A stretch of 64,000 nt of DNA from Pedobacter polaris (GCF_005116505.1 NZ_SWBR01000001.1:620001-684000); one strand, 5' to 3'. Shown: positions 34,520 to 44,088, counted from the first letter of the stretch. The notes: a model not told the origin generated them from the letters alone. Made by a program: numbers and translations.

Positions 34520-35816
34520 ACTCTTGCTTGCCACGTTTCTGTTGCCTGCAGTTCTGCATGCACAATCTGTTAAAAAATTAACTTTACAAGAAGCAATAGA
34601 TTTAGGTATTGCCAATAGCAAAAACTTAAAACTCTCTCAAAATAAAATTGATGAATCTATTGCAAGATTGGCCGTTGTTAAAGACAATGCTTTACCTAGT
34701 GCTTCTGCAAGCTTTTTATATAACCATGCCGAAATTCCAACCAATACTTTAACAATTGGCGGTGGCAATCCTATTCACCTGCCAAACAGAGCTGATGCTT
34801 TTGTGGGCACTGCAGCTATACAAGAAGTTATTTATGGCGGTGGCAAATATAAATATGCACAAGAAAGCACCAAATTATTAACCGATGTTGCTCGATTAGA
34901 TGCTGATAAAAACAAAGAGGAAGTGAGCTATGCAATAATCAACACCTACTTTTCTTTATTTAAATTAATGCAAAGCAAAAAGGTTGTTACCCAAAATTTA
35001 GAGGCAATTGCTAGTCAACTCAAACAAGCACAACGCTTCTTTGAGCAAGGCATTGTTACAAAAAATGATGTATTGAGGTTTCAACTACAACAAGCCAATG
35101 TTTCATTAACTGATTTAGAGATTGAGAACAATCGCAAAATAATCAACTACAATCTAGACATCCTTTTAGGTTTACCTGAAGATACTGAAGTTGCCATTTC
35201 AGAAAGTGAATTGCCTTTACAAACTGTACAGCCATTAAGTAATTACATTAACACTGCTTTTGCTAACCGCCAAGAATTACAACAATTAGATTTGCAAAAT
35301 AAGGTTGCCGATTTCAATATCAAAAGCATTAAAGCAAATACAAGGCCTACAGTTGGCGTTGGTGCAAATTTATACTACATCAATCCGAGTGGTAGTTTTA
35401 TTCCTCCATCAGAACAGTTTATTATGCCAATCACCATTGGCGCTACAGTTTCTTGGAATGTGGCTTCTTTATGGAACAACAAGAACAAGATAGCTGAAGC
35501 AAAAATTCAACAAAAGGAAATTGGTTTGCAAAAAGATGTTTTATCAGATAATGTAAAAACAGAGTTGAACAGAAATTATCAGAACTATCAATTAGCAGTT
35601 AAAAGAATTAATGTTTTAGAAACTTCTATCGCTCAAGCAACTGAAAACGACAGGTTATTAGAATCGAAATACAAAAACAACATTGCTTCTGCTACAGATA
35701 GAATTGATGCAGAAACACTTTTATATCAAGCTAAAATCAATTTGGAATTGGCAAAGGCCGATGCAAAATTAGCTTACTACACTTTATTAAAATCAACAGG
35801 AAAAATTACTCAATAA
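34500..35816 (+). CDS. TolC-like outer membrane efflux protein
   Basis: 438 residues with signal peptide (1-21, ending LHAQ) and two outer-membrane efflux protein repeats of long helices (LTLQEAIDLGIANSKNLKLS, RFFEQGIVTKNDVLRFQLQ, LESKYKNNIASATDRIDAET). Forms the outer-membrane channel of a tripartite pump with the next two gene products. The coding region begins inside the regulator gene. Confidence 0.9.
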   Translation: MITHKIKLLLATFLLPAVLHAQSVKKLTLQEAIDLGIANSKNLKLSQNKIDESIARLAVVKDNALPSASASFLYNHAEIPTNTLTIGGGNPIHLPNRADAFVGTAAIQEVIYGGGKYKYAQESTKLLTDVARLDADKNKEEVSYAIINTYFSLFKLMQSKKVVTQNLEAIASQLKQAQRFFEQGIVTKNDVLRFQLQQANVSLTDLEIENNRKIINYNLDILLGLPEDTEVAISESELPLQTVQPLSNYINTAFANRQELQQLDLQNKVADFNIKSIKANTRPTVGVGANLYYINPSGSFIPPSEQFIMPITIGATVSWNVASLWNNKNKIAEAKIQQKEIGLQKDVLSDNVKTELNRNYQNYQLAVKRINVLETSIAQATENDRLLESKYKNNIASATDRIDAETLLYQAKINLELAKADAKLAYYTLLKSTGKITQ

Positions 35817-35840
35817 TATAACCATAACAACATAAAGACA

Positions 35841-36926
35841 ATGACAACAGAAGCAAAAAAGAAAAATAAAGTTTTACCCATCATACTAGCAATTTTGGTA
35901 GTTGCTGGTGCAGCATTCGGTATTAGTGAATATATGTATGCTAGCAAACATGTTGATACAGATGATGCACAAATAGATGGCGATATTAGTCCGGTTGTGG
36001 CTCGTGTTGGTGGTTATGTAAAAGACATCAACTTTGAAGAAAACACAAAAGTAAGTCAAGACCAAGTTCTAGTAACTTTAGATGACCGCGATTACAAAAT
36101 TAAACTAGAACAAGCTCAAGCTGGTCAAGTTGGTGCAAATGCAGGTGTTGGTGTTTCCCAAGCACAAATCGCTGCAACTTCTGCAAATACAAGTACGGCC
36201 AAAGCAAACATTGAAGCAGCTAAATCAAATGTTCAAGCGGCAAATGTTAAATTAAATTTAGCACAGAAAGATTTTAATCGTTATGCAAACTTGATAAAAG
36301 ATGGTGCAATCACACAACAAGCTTTTGATCAGGCAAAGGCCAATAAGGAATCTGCAGAAGCTGCAAAAGCTTCAGCTCAAGCAGCATATGAAGCAGCACA
36401 AGATCAATATAATGCAGCAGTTAAACAAGTAGGCACAACTCAATCCCAACTTGGTGTAAGTAACTCTGGTGTAACTCAACGTCAATCTGATGTAGATTTT
36501 GCTAAACTACAATTATCATATACCGAGATTAAAGCTCCTGCAACAGGCATTGTTTCTAAAAAGAATGTACAAAAAGGGCAATTGATTCAGCCGGGCCAAT
36601 CTCTATTTGCTATTGTAAATGAGAACAGTTTATTTGTTACTGCAAACTTTAAAGAAACACAGTTAGAAAAAATCAAACCTGGCTTAAAGGTTAAAATTAC
36701 TGTTGATGCTTACGAAGATGAGCCAATTGAAGGTGTAGTTTACAATTTTTCTCCAATTACTGGTGCAAAGGGTTCTCTTTTACCTCCAGATAACGCTACT
36801 GGTAACTTTGTAAAAGTAGTACAACGCGTACCAGTAAAAATCAAAATAGAATCTAAAGACAAAGAAATGCTAGAAAAATTACGCCCAGGAATGAGTGTTA
36901 AAGTTTCAGTTTCTGTAAATAATTAA
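35841..36926 (+). CDS. HlyD/EmrA-type membrane fusion protein
   Basis: 361 residues: one N-terminal membrane helix (about 10-28), a biotinyl-lipoyl-like half (VDTDDAQIDGDISPVVARVG), a long alanine- and glutamine-rich coiled coil (about 85-200) and the beta-barrel segment LSYTEIKAPATGIVSKKNVQ. Bridges the inner-membrane pump and the TolC-like channel. 24 bases after the channel gene and 2 bases before the pump gene. Confidence 0.92.
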   Translation: MTTEAKKKNKVLPIILAILVVAGAAFGISEYMYASKHVDTDDAQIDGDISPVVARVGGYVKDINFEENTKVSQDQVLVTLDDRDYKIKLEQAQAGQVGANAGVGVSQAQIAATSANTSTAKANIEAAKSNVQAANVKLNLAQKDFNRYANLIKDGAITQQAFDQAKANKESAEAAKASAQAAYEAAQDQYNAAVKQVGTTQSQLGVSNSGVTQRQSDVDFAKLQLSYTEIKAPATGIVSKKNVQKGQLIQPGQSLFAIVNENSLFVTANFKETQLEKIKPGLKVKITVDAYEDEPIEGVVYNFSPITGAKGSLLPPDNATGNFVKVVQRVPVKIKIESKDKEMLEKLRPGMSVKVSVSVNN

Positions 36927-36928
36927 CA

Positions 36929-38476
36929 ATGGCCGAAGTAGGTTTTAAAAAATGGATTATTACGTTTACTGTAATCACAGCTTCGCTTTTAGAGCTGATT
37001 GATACTACAATTGTAAACGTAGCAATTCCTCAAATACAGGGTAACTTAGGTGCAACTTTAGAAGACATTGCCTGGTTATCTACTGGATACGCAGTAGCGA
37101 ATGTAATCATCCTACCAATGTCTGGTTGGTTGGGTAGCCGTTTCGGGCGTAAGAATTATTTCTTAACCTCTATCATCGTTTTTACCCTTGTTTCATTTTT
37201 GTGCGGTAATGCAACTTCGCTCAATGAGCTAATTTTATTTAGAATTTTGCAAGGACTTGCGGGTGGTGGACTAATCTCCACAGCTCAAGCTATCTTAATA
37301 GAAACTTGGCCTCGTGAAGATGTGGGTATTGCAACTGCTTTGTTCGGTTTAGGTGCGGTTGTAGGCCCAACGGTTGGACCAACAATTGGTGGTTATATTT
37401 TGGAAATAGCGGATTGGCCGTGGATTTTCTATGTAAATATTCCCGTCGGAATTCTCGCAGCTTACTGTACCATAACTTTTATTCGAGAAACGCCAAAAGA
37501 CGGAAAAGGAAAACCTGTAGACTGGTATGGAATAGGCTTATTAGCGATTGCAGTTGGTAGTTTGCAAACCTTATTAGAAAAAGGGGAAAGTGAAGATTGG
37601 TTTGCTACACCATATATTGTGGCTTTAGCAGCGGCTTCTGTTTTTGGCTTGCTATTGTTTATTTGGCGAGAACTGAGTACCGACCACCCAATTGTCAATC
37701 TTAAAATCATGAAAAAAAGAAGTTTTTCCATCGGTATGGTTACTTCCTTTATCTTGGGATTTGGCTTATATGGATCTGTATTTGTTTTTCCTGTTTTTGC
37801 CCAAAACCTCTTAGGTTTTACTCCGTTACAAACTGGGAAGCTATTTATTGCAGGCGGAATTTGTACCATTTCTATGATGCCATTTATTGGGATTATGTTA
37901 AAGAAAGGTGTTCCTGCACAGTTTATGGCAACAGGAGGAATGTTTCTCTTCTTCGTTTTCTGTTATATGTTGAGCAAATCAACTTTGGCTTCAGGAACAG
38001 GCGATTTTTTCTGGCCATTGGTAATTAGAGGTTTTGGAATGGCTTTACTTTTTGTACCACTAACCACTTTGGCCATGCAAGATTTATCTGGAGCTGAGAT
38101 TGGACAAGGATCTGGATTAAATAACATGAGCAGACAGTTGGGCGGATCTTTTGGAATTGCCGCATTAACAACACTTATACATGTTCGTGCTGGTGGTCAC
38201 AGGGCCAATTTGCTTACTAATATAAATGATTACAATCCTGCTTTTACCCAAAAGTTAAACGGCCTAATTAGTAATTTTATGGCAAAAGGGGCTTCTTTTA
38301 TGGATGCGAAACTAATGGCAATGAAGGCTATTGAAGGATCTGTGATTAAACAAACAATGTTACTCACTTACAATGATGCCTATTGGGTTGCAGGTTTGGT
38401 TATGTTATTTTCTATTCCTTTGCTGTACCTGCAAAAGTTTAAAAAGAACGCGAATATAGTAACTGATGCGCATTAA
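36929..38476 (+). CDS. MFS multidrug transporter, DHA2 (EmrB) family
   Basis: 515 residues with about 14 membrane helices. LIDTTIVNVAIPQIQGNLG (motif D1 of the 14-helix drug:proton antiporters), GSRFGRKNYF (motif A) and GLGAVVGPTVGPTIGGYI (motif C, the antiporter motif) are clear. It exports drugs or other toxic compounds, driven by protons, through the fusion protein and the TolC-like channel encoded upstream. Last gene of the operon. Confidence 0.93.
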   Translation: MAEVGFKKWIITFTVITASLLELIDTTIVNVAIPQIQGNLGATLEDIAWLSTGYAVANVIILPMSGWLGSRFGRKNYFLTSIIVFTLVSFLCGNATSLNELILFRILQGLAGGGLISTAQAILIETWPREDVGIATALFGLGAVVGPTVGPTIGGYILEIADWPWIFYVNIPVGILAAYCTITFIRETPKDGKGKPVDWYGIGLLAIAVGSLQTLLEKGESEDWFATPYIVALAAASVFGLLLFIWRELSTDHPIVNLKIMKKRSFSIGMVTSFILGFGLYGSVFVFPVFAQNLLGFTPLQTGKLFIAGGICTISMMPFIGIMLKKGVPAQFMATGGMFLFFVFCYMLSKSTLASGTGDFFWPLVIRGFGMALLFVPLTTLAMQDLSGAEIGQGSGLNNMSRQLGGSFGIAALTTLIHVRAGGHRANLLTNINDYNPAFTQKLNGLISNFMAKGASFMDAKLMAMKAIEGSVIKQTMLLTYNDAYWVAGLVMLFSIPLLYLQKFKKNANIVTDAH

Positions 38477-38500
38477 CCCCTGCATAAGCTTATTATTTCT

Positions 38501-38580
38501 CGTCATACCCACCTGATTGGGTATTGTAATGCGATAGAAAGGAAAATAGCTTTAAGATTCCCCCTTTTGTGGGAATGACG
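38501..38580. repeat. CGTCATTCCC-type palindromic element
   Basis: Ends CGTCATACCC and GGGAATGACG, 80 bases in all, directly after the efflux operon. Related elements are at 41556-41584 and 55617-55708. Confidence 0.65.
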
Positions 38581-38653
38581 CAAAGCTGAATAGACTTGCG
38601 GACTAACTCCTTCAGGATCTGTCCCAATCATTCAGGAGGGTTGGGGGTTAAAT

Positions 38654-38688
38654 AAAACAGTCCCGACGAAAACGCCGGGACTGTTTTT
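38654..38688 (+). terminator. Terminator of the efflux operon
   Basis: Twelve-base arms (38654-38665 and 38676-38687) with a GC-rich core CAGTCCCG/CGGGACTG and a T run. 178 bases after the pump gene, with the repeat element between. Confidence 0.75.
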
Positions 38689-38951
38689 CCCAAAAAATTA
38701 ACAATTAGTTACAAAGTTATTCTTACACTTAACTTTGTGGATACTTTTAAAAGATTTGTTTAACCTTTAATATTATACAAGGTATGAATAATTTATAAAA
38801 GTTCAAAATTAATACATTTGATTTTTTAACCTATACTTAAAAAATCAAATCATCAAAATTAGGAATTCAAAATATTTTATAATTAGATCGATTTTTTAAT
38901 TGATTTTGTAATATTTTTGTTGTTTAGGTACAATTTTCTTACCTTTTGGGC

Positions 38952-41537
38952 ATGCAATCACTTCAACCTACTAGTCAACGAGAATCAGTTTTTAATAACG
39001 AGGTAATTTCTCGTTTCGAATTATACAATAGTTTGTTCCTTACTTTGCCGTTTTATAAGGTAAAAGATACGGGAACTTTACTACCCTTGTTTATTAAAAG
39101 TTGCGAAGAAGGAGTTAAAAACCATGAAACTCCAGCAAAGCTGATTGAAGATTTTTTTGAAAAATATACGCCAAATACCGATTCGCAAGAAATTATCGAT
39201 TTACTTTTTAGGTTTATCCAATACATAGAAAGACAAGTTGTACTTTTTGATGCAGTTGAAGACGCCTCGTTCACGAAATTGAACATTACAGATGAGCAGA
39301 GTTCTTTAAGAGCATTATTCTTAAAAGCTAATGATAATAAAACTTTACATGAGAAGGTAGATCAATTGATTGAAGATTTTTCTTTGCGATTGGTTTTAAC
39401 AGCTCATCCTACACAGTTTTACCCTGGCAGTGTTTTGGCCATTATTAATGATTTAACAACTGCTATTAAAATAAATGATATTACGACCATTAACCAATTG
39501 TTACAACAATTAGGTAAAACACCTTTCTTTAATAAAAAATCTCCAACACCTGTTGATGAAGCATTAAGCTTGGCATGGTATTTAGAAAATGTGTTTTACT
39601 TTGCTGCCGCAAATATTCAATCGGGTTTAAATCAGTTATTAAGTGAATATCATATTGATCCTAAAAAAATTATAGAGCTTGGTTTTTGGCCAGGTGGCGA
39701 TAGGGATGGCAATCCGAATGTACATGCAGAAACTACTTTGCAGGTTTCTAAAATGCTTCGTCAAATCTTATTTAGGTGTTATTACCGTGATTTTAGAAAC
39801 ATTAAACGCCGAATTACTTTTAGGGGTGTTGAGGATGCAATGGGTCTTTTACAAGATGTATTATATAAAAATGCATTTGATAGCAATTTAGAACCTGAAG
39901 ATATTTCTGACTTCATTATTGAAAATCTAAATAAAATACAAAACACTTTAGTTAAAGAACATGATGGCTTATTTGTTGATTTGGTAAGTAATTTAACCAG
40001 AAAAGTTGAATTATACCGCAGCCATTTTGCCTCATTAGATATTAGACAGGATAGTAGAATTTTACGTGATGTACATACCTATTGTCGTCAACAAAAACCT
40101 ATTAATGCACTGTTTCCAGAAAACTATGCTGAATTAGATGAAAACGAAAAAATAAAGGCCTTATCATTTAGAAATGCAAAAATAATTTTTGCCGATGAGC
40201 AGAATAGCTTAACTGAAGATACCTTACAAACCATTACGCAAATTAAAGAAATGCAACAAAGTAATGGAGAAATGGCATGTCATCGCTTTATTATTAGCAA
40301 TTGCCAGCAAGCAAGTGATATTTTACAGTTGATAGAATTGTTTCTATGGAATGGCTGGGAAGCTGAAGAATTGACTATCGATTTTGTACCTCTTTTTGAA
40401 ACCGTACATGATTTGTCTGGTGCAGCTGAAATTATGGAAACATTATATACACATCCATTCTATAAAAAACACTTAGCTAGCCGAGGTGGAAAACAAGATA
40501 TCATGTTAGGTTTTTCTGATAGTACAAAAGATGGTGGTTATTTAATGGCCAACTGGTCTATCTTTAAAGCTAAAGTTGGCTTAACAGAAGTGGCAGAAAA
40601 GCACAACATCAAACTGGCATTTTTTGATGGCCGTGGTGGACCTCCCTCTCGTGGTGGAGGTAAAACCCATCGTTTTTATGCTTCAATGGGTAAAGAAATT
40701 GCCAACAAAAACATTCAATTGACCATTCAAGGACAAACCATCAGCTCTCAATATGGTTCAATTGATAGCGCCGCCTTTAATATAGAACAATTGATAAATG
40801 CAGGGATCTCTGCTGGTGTTAAAGAAAAACACAATGTTTTATTAGATAAAGCAAATTACGATACTTTAGAAATTATGGCCAATGATAGTTACGAATCCTT
40901 TTTGGCATTAAGGAAACATTCATTGTTCTTATCGTATCTAGAAACATTGTCTCCTTTAAGCTTGTTGTCTAAAATCACTATAAGTAGTCGCCCAGTAAAA
41001 AGAAACTCTGGAGAGGCCTTAAAACTTGAAGATTTAAGGGCAATTAGTTTCGTTACATCATGGAGCCAATTGAAACAAAATATTCCTGGATTTTATGGTA
41101 TCGGAACAGCTCTAAAAAATCAAGAAAAAGCTGGAAACTGGGAACAGGTTAAAAAGACTTATCAGCAATCTGGTTATTTTAAAACAATTATAGACAACTG
41201 TATGATGTCTATGAGCAAATCTGATTTTTCTATCACTGAATACTTAGCAAATGACAAAAAATTCGGCGCGTTTTGGAAAATGTTACATGAAGAATTTGAG
41301 CTTTCTAAAACCATGTTATTGAAATTAGCAGGACATCAAAGCTTAATGGAAAATTATCCAGTAGAAAAAAGGTCTATTGCTGTTCGCGAAAAAATCATTT
41401 TACCTTTGGTTTTAGTACAGCATTATGCTTTAGAGAAACTGCAACATGAGTTAACAGATGAAAAACGCCAAGCTTATGAAAAATTGGCCATTCGTACAGT
41501 TTATGGTATCGTAAATGCCGGAAGGAATTTGGCTTAG
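38952..41537 (+). CDS. ppc: Phosphoenolpyruvate carboxylase
   Basis: Carboxylates phosphoenolpyruvate to oxaloacetate, replenishing the TCA cycle. 861 residues. Motifs: LTAHPTQFYPGS (catalytic His152), FWPGGDRDGNPNVH, GFSDSTKDGGYLMANW, FFDGRGGPPSRGGG and QGQTISSQYGS. They follow the E. coli enzyme with changes (TAHPTE to TAHPTQ, FHGRGG to FFDGRGG), and the protein ends AGRNLA instead of the canonical MRNTG, so it belongs to a divergent branch. The catalytic arginine and histidine remain. ATG 38952 is preferred to a TTG two codons upstream. A monocistronic gene, closed by the hairpin at 41556-41584. Confidence 0.9.
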   Translation: MQSLQPTSQRESVFNNEVISRFELYNSLFLTLPFYKVKDTGTLLPLFIKSCEEGVKNHETPAKLIEDFFEKYTPNTDSQEIIDLLFRFIQYIERQVVLFDAVEDASFTKLNITDEQSSLRALFLKANDNKTLHEKVDQLIEDFSLRLVLTAHPTQFYPGSVLAIINDLTTAIKINDITTINQLLQQLGKTPFFNKKSPTPVDEALSLAWYLENVFYFAAANIQSGLNQLLSEYHIDPKKIIELGFWPGGDRDGNPNVHAETTLQVSKMLRQILFRCYYRDFRNIKRRITFRGVEDAMGLLQDVLYKNAFDSNLEPEDISDFIIENLNKIQNTLVKEHDGLFVDLVSNLTRKVELYRSHFASLDIRQDSRILRDVHTYCRQQKPINALFPENYAELDENEKIKALSFRNAKIIFADEQNSLTEDTLQTITQIKEMQQSNGEMACHRFIISNCQQASDILQLIELFLWNGWEAEELTIDFVPLFETVHDLSGAAEIMETLYTHPFYKKHLASRGGKQDIMLGFSDSTKDGGYLMANWSIFKAKVGLTEVAEKHNIKLAFFDGRGGPPSRGGGKTHRFYASMGKEIANKNIQLTIQGQTISSQYGSIDSAAFNIEQLINAGISAGVKEKHNVLLDKANYDTLEIMANDSYESFLALRKHSLFLSYLETLSPLSLLSKITISSRPVKRNSGEALKLEDLRAISFVTSWSQLKQNIPGFYGIGTALKNQEKAGNWEQVKKTYQQSGYFKTIIDNCMMSMSKSDFSITEYLANDKKFGAFWKMLHEEFELSKTMLLKLAGHQSLMENYPVEKRSIAVREKIILPLVLVQHYALEKLQHELTDEKRQAYEKLAIRTVYGIVNAGRNLA

Positions 41538-41555
41538 CTTCATTCTTTCACTTTA

Positions 41556-41584
41556 CGTCATTCCCAACTTGATTGGGTATGACG
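41556..41584. repeat. CGTCATTCCC-type hairpin after ppc
   Basis: CGTCATTCCC-aacttgatt-GGGTATGACG, a near-perfect hairpin 18 bases after the ppc stop. A short version of the element at 38501-38580; it may also stabilise or end the ppc mRNA. Confidence 0.65.
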
Positions 41585-41656
41585 AACTAGGGTACGGTAT
41601 TATAAACTGTAACAAGCTTCTAATAGCAAAGTCATAGCTTTAATAAAAACTGAATT

Positions 41657-41962
41657 ATGAAAAATTTGAAATTTATAATAGCTACCTTATTATTGGCAAC
41701 TGGCATATCAAGCTTTATTTATTGGTTTACAATTACAGCCAAAGACATTAGTTTTGATGCTATGAAAGCTGAATACGCTACTGCCTTCCCTTCATTTTTA
41801 CAAAATACGGTATTACATACTTTTGTGATAATTTTGATTTTGGTAACTGCTGGTGTTTTATATTTACAATCTAGAATGCAAAACAAATTTAAAATTGCGG
41901 CAACTGGCGGGATGATTTTAAGTTTTTTGCTTGCCTTTTGGCAATTATTCTCTTTGATGTAA
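41657..41962 (+). CDS. Small membrane protein, three helices
   Basis: 101 residues with hydrophobic helices at about 5-24, 51-70 and 80-99. The first could be a signal anchor. Between them lies an amphipathic FDAMKAEYATAFPSFLQ segment. No family recognised. Six bases separate it from the ElaA-type gene, so the two are probably co-transcribed. Confidence 0.6.
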   Translation: MKNLKFIIATLLLATGISSFIYWFTITAKDISFDAMKAEYATAFPSFLQNTVLHTFVIILILVTAGVLYLQSRMQNKFKIAATGGMILSFLLAFWQLFSLM

Positions 41963-41968
41963 TCTTTA

Positions 41969-42418
41969 ATGGAACTGACCTGGGTATATAAAGCTTTTGG
42001 TGAACTAACAACTAATGAGCTTTACTCTATTTTGCAATTAAGGAGTGAGGTTTTTGTGGTTGAACAAAATTGTGTTTATCTTGATGTGGATGGGAAAGAC
42101 AAAAAATCAACTCACTTAATGGCCTGGCACAATGAAGATCTGGTTGCTTATACAAGGTTAGTTCCGCAAGGTATTTCATTTAAAGAGGCGAGTATTGGAA
42201 GAGTAATAACCTCTCCCTTTTATAGAGGATTGGGCATCGGAATTACTTTATTGGAAAAAAGCATTACCCATACTTTAGAAACTTACACCACCAATAAGAT
42301 TAGAATTGGTGCACAACTTTACCTCAAAAAATTTTACGAAAGCTTTGGTTTTACCGCCGAAGGTGAAGAGTTTTTGGAAGATGGAATAGCCCATGTAGAG
42401 ATGGTGTTGGAAAGATAA
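41969..42418 (+). CDS. GNAT acetyltransferase, ElaA family
   Basis: 149 residues. LRSEVFVVEQNCVYLDVDGKD is the ElaA signature, and GRVITSPFYRGLGIGITLLE holds the acetyl-CoA-binding loop (RGLGIG). Transfers acetyl from acetyl-CoA to an unknown amine. Second gene of a two-gene unit; a hairpin follows its stop. Confidence 0.85.
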   Translation: MELTWVYKAFGELTTNELYSILQLRSEVFVVEQNCVYLDVDGKDKKSTHLMAWHNEDLVAYTRLVPQGISFKEASIGRVITSPFYRGLGIGITLLEKSITHTLETYTTNKIRIGAQLYLKKFYESFGFTAEGEEFLEDGIAHVEMVLER

Positions 42419-42426
42419 TAATCGTC

Positions 42427-42447
42427 ATGCTGAACTTGTTTCAGCAT
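42427..42447. repeat. Hairpin after the elaA-type gene
   Basis: ATGCTGAA (42427-42434) and TTCAGCAT (42440-42447), embedded in CGTCATGCTGAACTTGTTTC. A dispersed phrase in many bacterial genomes; may act as the transcript end. Confidence 0.5.
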
Positions 42448-42522
42448 CTCTATGCTATTTTTAATCGTCAATGATGAAAGTATTCTCACTATAGTCACAA
42501 TGCGAATGTCATAAAACATTTT

Positions 42523-42571
42523 CGTCATTGCGAACCTCCTACTTTAGGGGGTGTAGTGCTTCGCAATGACG
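42523..42571. repeat. CGTCATTGCGA-type palindromic element
   Basis: Perfect 12-base ends, CGTCATTGCGAA (42523-42534) and TTCGCAATGACG (42560-42571), around 25 bases. Shares its ends with the element at 44150-44228. Confidence 0.75.
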
Positions 42572-42585
42572 AGTTTCCATTAACT

Positions 42586-42609
42586 AAAAAAGCCCCGATA
42601 AATCGGGGC
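42586..42609 (-). terminator. Terminator of the peroxiredoxin operon
   Basis: GCCCCGAT-aa-ATCGGGGC (42592-42609), followed on the minus strand by six Ts, 24 bases past the DUF6952 stop. Confidence 0.85.
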
Positions 42610-42633
42610 CTTCAATAAATATAGGGATGATAA

Positions 42634-42882
42634 TTACCTATCAATCGAACCCATCACTTTTTGTCCGAATGCATTTAATGCATCTTTTTCTGCAGCTCCA
42701 TCTTTTACCATTTGGTGAACTTCTAAGGCTCCACAAATATTGGTAATCAATTCTCCCGCTACATCAATTTCACCTTCATGCACTCCTCTAAACTCACAAA
42801 AAGCTTCTAATACTTCTAAGGTTGCTTCTAATTGCTCAGGTGTATTTGTTTGAAAAAACTGTCTGATTACTGGAATTTTCAT
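42634..42882 (-). CDS. DUF6952 family protein
   Basis: 82 residues, acidic and helical, no signal peptide: MKIPVIRQFF, TLEVLEAFCEFRG, EGEIDVAGELITNICGALEV. I recognise it as the small protein that accompanies peroxiredoxin and thioredoxin genes in Bacteroidota (DUF6952). It follows the thioredoxin gene by 2 bases. Function unknown; a role next to peroxide reduction is inferred from position. Confidence 0.75.
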   Translation of the reverse strand: MKIPVIRQFFQTNTPEQLEATLEVLEAFCEFRGVHEGEIDVAGELITNICGALEVHQMVKDGAAEKDALNAFGQKVMGSIDR

Positions 42883-42884
42883 GA

Positions 42885-43193
42885 TTATCTAATTTTTGTA
42901 AATAACGCTGTTAATCCTTCAACCTTGTTCGTTTGAACTTGGTCTACCAAAGCACCACCTTCGAAAGCTGCGAAAGTTGGTAAATTATCAACATTTGCAA
43001 ATTTTCTTGAGTTGGGATATTTTTCAGCATCAACAATCAAAAAAGCCACATCTTCATTTTCTGATGCTAATTTTTTGAACTTAGGCTTCATTATTCTACA
43101 GTTACCACACCATGAAGCAGCATATTGCACCATCACTTTACTGTTGTCAGTAAGATGTTGTTGCAAGTTATCTTCGGTTAATTCTAAAAACAT
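42885..43193 (-). CDS. Thioredoxin-family protein
   Basis: 102 residues, one thioredoxin fold with redox motif SWCGNC (Cys29, Cys32) instead of the classical WCGPC, and the cis-proline in NLPTFAAF. Cytoplasmic. Between peroxiredoxin (13 bases upstream) and DUF6952, it is the likely electron donor for the peroxiredoxin. Confidence 0.88.
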   Translation of the reverse strand: MFLELTEDNLQQHLTDNSKVMVQYAASWCGNCRIMKPKFKKLASENEDVAFLIVDAEKYPNSRKFANVDNLPTFAAFEGGALVDQVQTNKVEGLTALFTKIR

Positions 43194-43206
43194 AATGTAA
43201 TTTAAA

Positions 43207-43839
43207 TTAGTTAGCGCTTAAATATTCAGCAACACCTGTTCTATTAGCGTTCATTGCTTCTTTTCCTTCTTCCCAATTTGCAGGGCAAACTTCACCATGT
43301 TTTTGAACGTGAGCATAAGCATCAATTAAACGTAAATATTCTTTAACGTTTCTACCTACTGGCATATCGTTTACACTTTCATGGAAAACTTTACCTGTTT
43401 CGTCAATTAAATAAGTAGCACGATAAGAAACGTTAGAACCTGAGAATGATTCATTTCCTTCTTCATCATATTGTACTTCTTGATCTAAAATATCTAAAAT
43501 GCTAGATAAATGTCTGTGTGTATCTGCTAATAAAGGATAAGTTACGCCTTCAATGCCGCCATTATCTTTTGCTGTGTTTAACCATGCAAAGTGAACTTCA
43601 TTAGTATCACATGAAGCACCAACTACAATTGTGTTTCTTTTTTCAAAATCTGGCAAAGCAGCCTGAAATGCATGTAATTCTGTTGGACAAACAAAAGTGA
43701 AATCTTTTGGATACCAGAATAACAATACTTTTTTGTTCTTGCTTGTTGCTTCTTCAAATATATTGATCTTTAAATCATCGCCCATTTCGGACATTGCATC
43801 AATACTAACGCTTGGGAATTTTTTACCTACAAATGCCAT
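43207..43839 (-). CDS. Peroxiredoxin (AhpC/Prx type)
   Basis: 210 residues. Peroxidatic Cys51 in FTFVCPTELHAF and the resolving cysteine near residue 185 in GEVCPANW mark a typical two-cysteine enzyme that reduces hydrogen and organic peroxides. The ATG at 43839 (MAFVGKKFP) is chosen because it follows the -33/-7 promoter at 43862-43892; the longer frame starting at 43875 begins upstream of the expected transcription start. First gene of peroxiredoxin-thioredoxin-DUF6952, an antioxidant operon. Confidence 0.93.
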   Translation of the reverse strand: MAFVGKKFPSVSIDAMSEMGDDLKINIFEEATSKNKKVLLFWYPKDFTFVCPTELHAFQAALPDFEKRNTIVVGASCDTNEVHFAWLNTAKDNGGIEGVTYPLLADTHRHLSSILDILDQEVQYDEEGNESFSGSNVSYRATYLIDETGKVFHESVNDMPVGRNVKEYLRLIDAYAHVQKHGEVCPANWEEGKEAMNANRTGVAEYLSAN

Positions 43840-43861
43840 AATTATTTTAAATTTTATGGCG

Positions 43862-43892
43862 CAAAGATACGGCAAACTAAGCTCGAAAACAA
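43862..43892 (-). promoter_or_regulatory. Promoter of the peroxiredoxin operon
   Basis: On the minus strand TTG (43890-43892), a 20-base spacer and TATCTTTG (43862-43869). Transcription start expected near 43855 with a leader of about 16 bases. A textbook Bacteroidota promoter. Confidence 0.7.
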
Positions 43893-44065
43893 CGGAGTTA
43901 AACTTATAGTAGATACTTAATGTTGATAGTGATATAGATAAAAACTATATAATAGTTGTGAGAATTAGTTTTTGTCTATTTTAAAACTTTGTAAACGATT
44001 GGTACTGCTTTTGATTTATTTCAGCTTCTGTTTAATATGGGTTCTAATACAAAACATCCATAAAA

Positions 44066-44088
44066 GTGGTCTGTGGCTCACAGACCAC
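44066..44088. repeat. Hairpin GTGGTCTGTG-gct-CACAGACCAC
   Basis: Perfect 10-base arms with a 3-base loop. I recall very similar hairpins dispersed in Pedobacter and Flavobacterium genomes. Confidence 0.65.

Larger units (their letters stand above)
38477..38951. other. 475-base intergenic region with repeat, terminator and ppc promoter
   Basis: Holds an inverted repeat (38501-38580), a GGAGGGTTGGGGGTT word (38635-38649) seen in opposite orientation near 44431-44445, a strong terminator (38654-38688), then about 220 bases of AT-rich DNA with a -7 box candidate TATTTTTG at 38912-38919. No gene seen. Confidence 0.6.

Noticed and set aside
43876..44060. Riboswitch or small RNA in the AT-rich gap
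   Set aside because: No known aptamer core or terminator-linked hairpin is visible; the only structures are dispersed palindromes further on.
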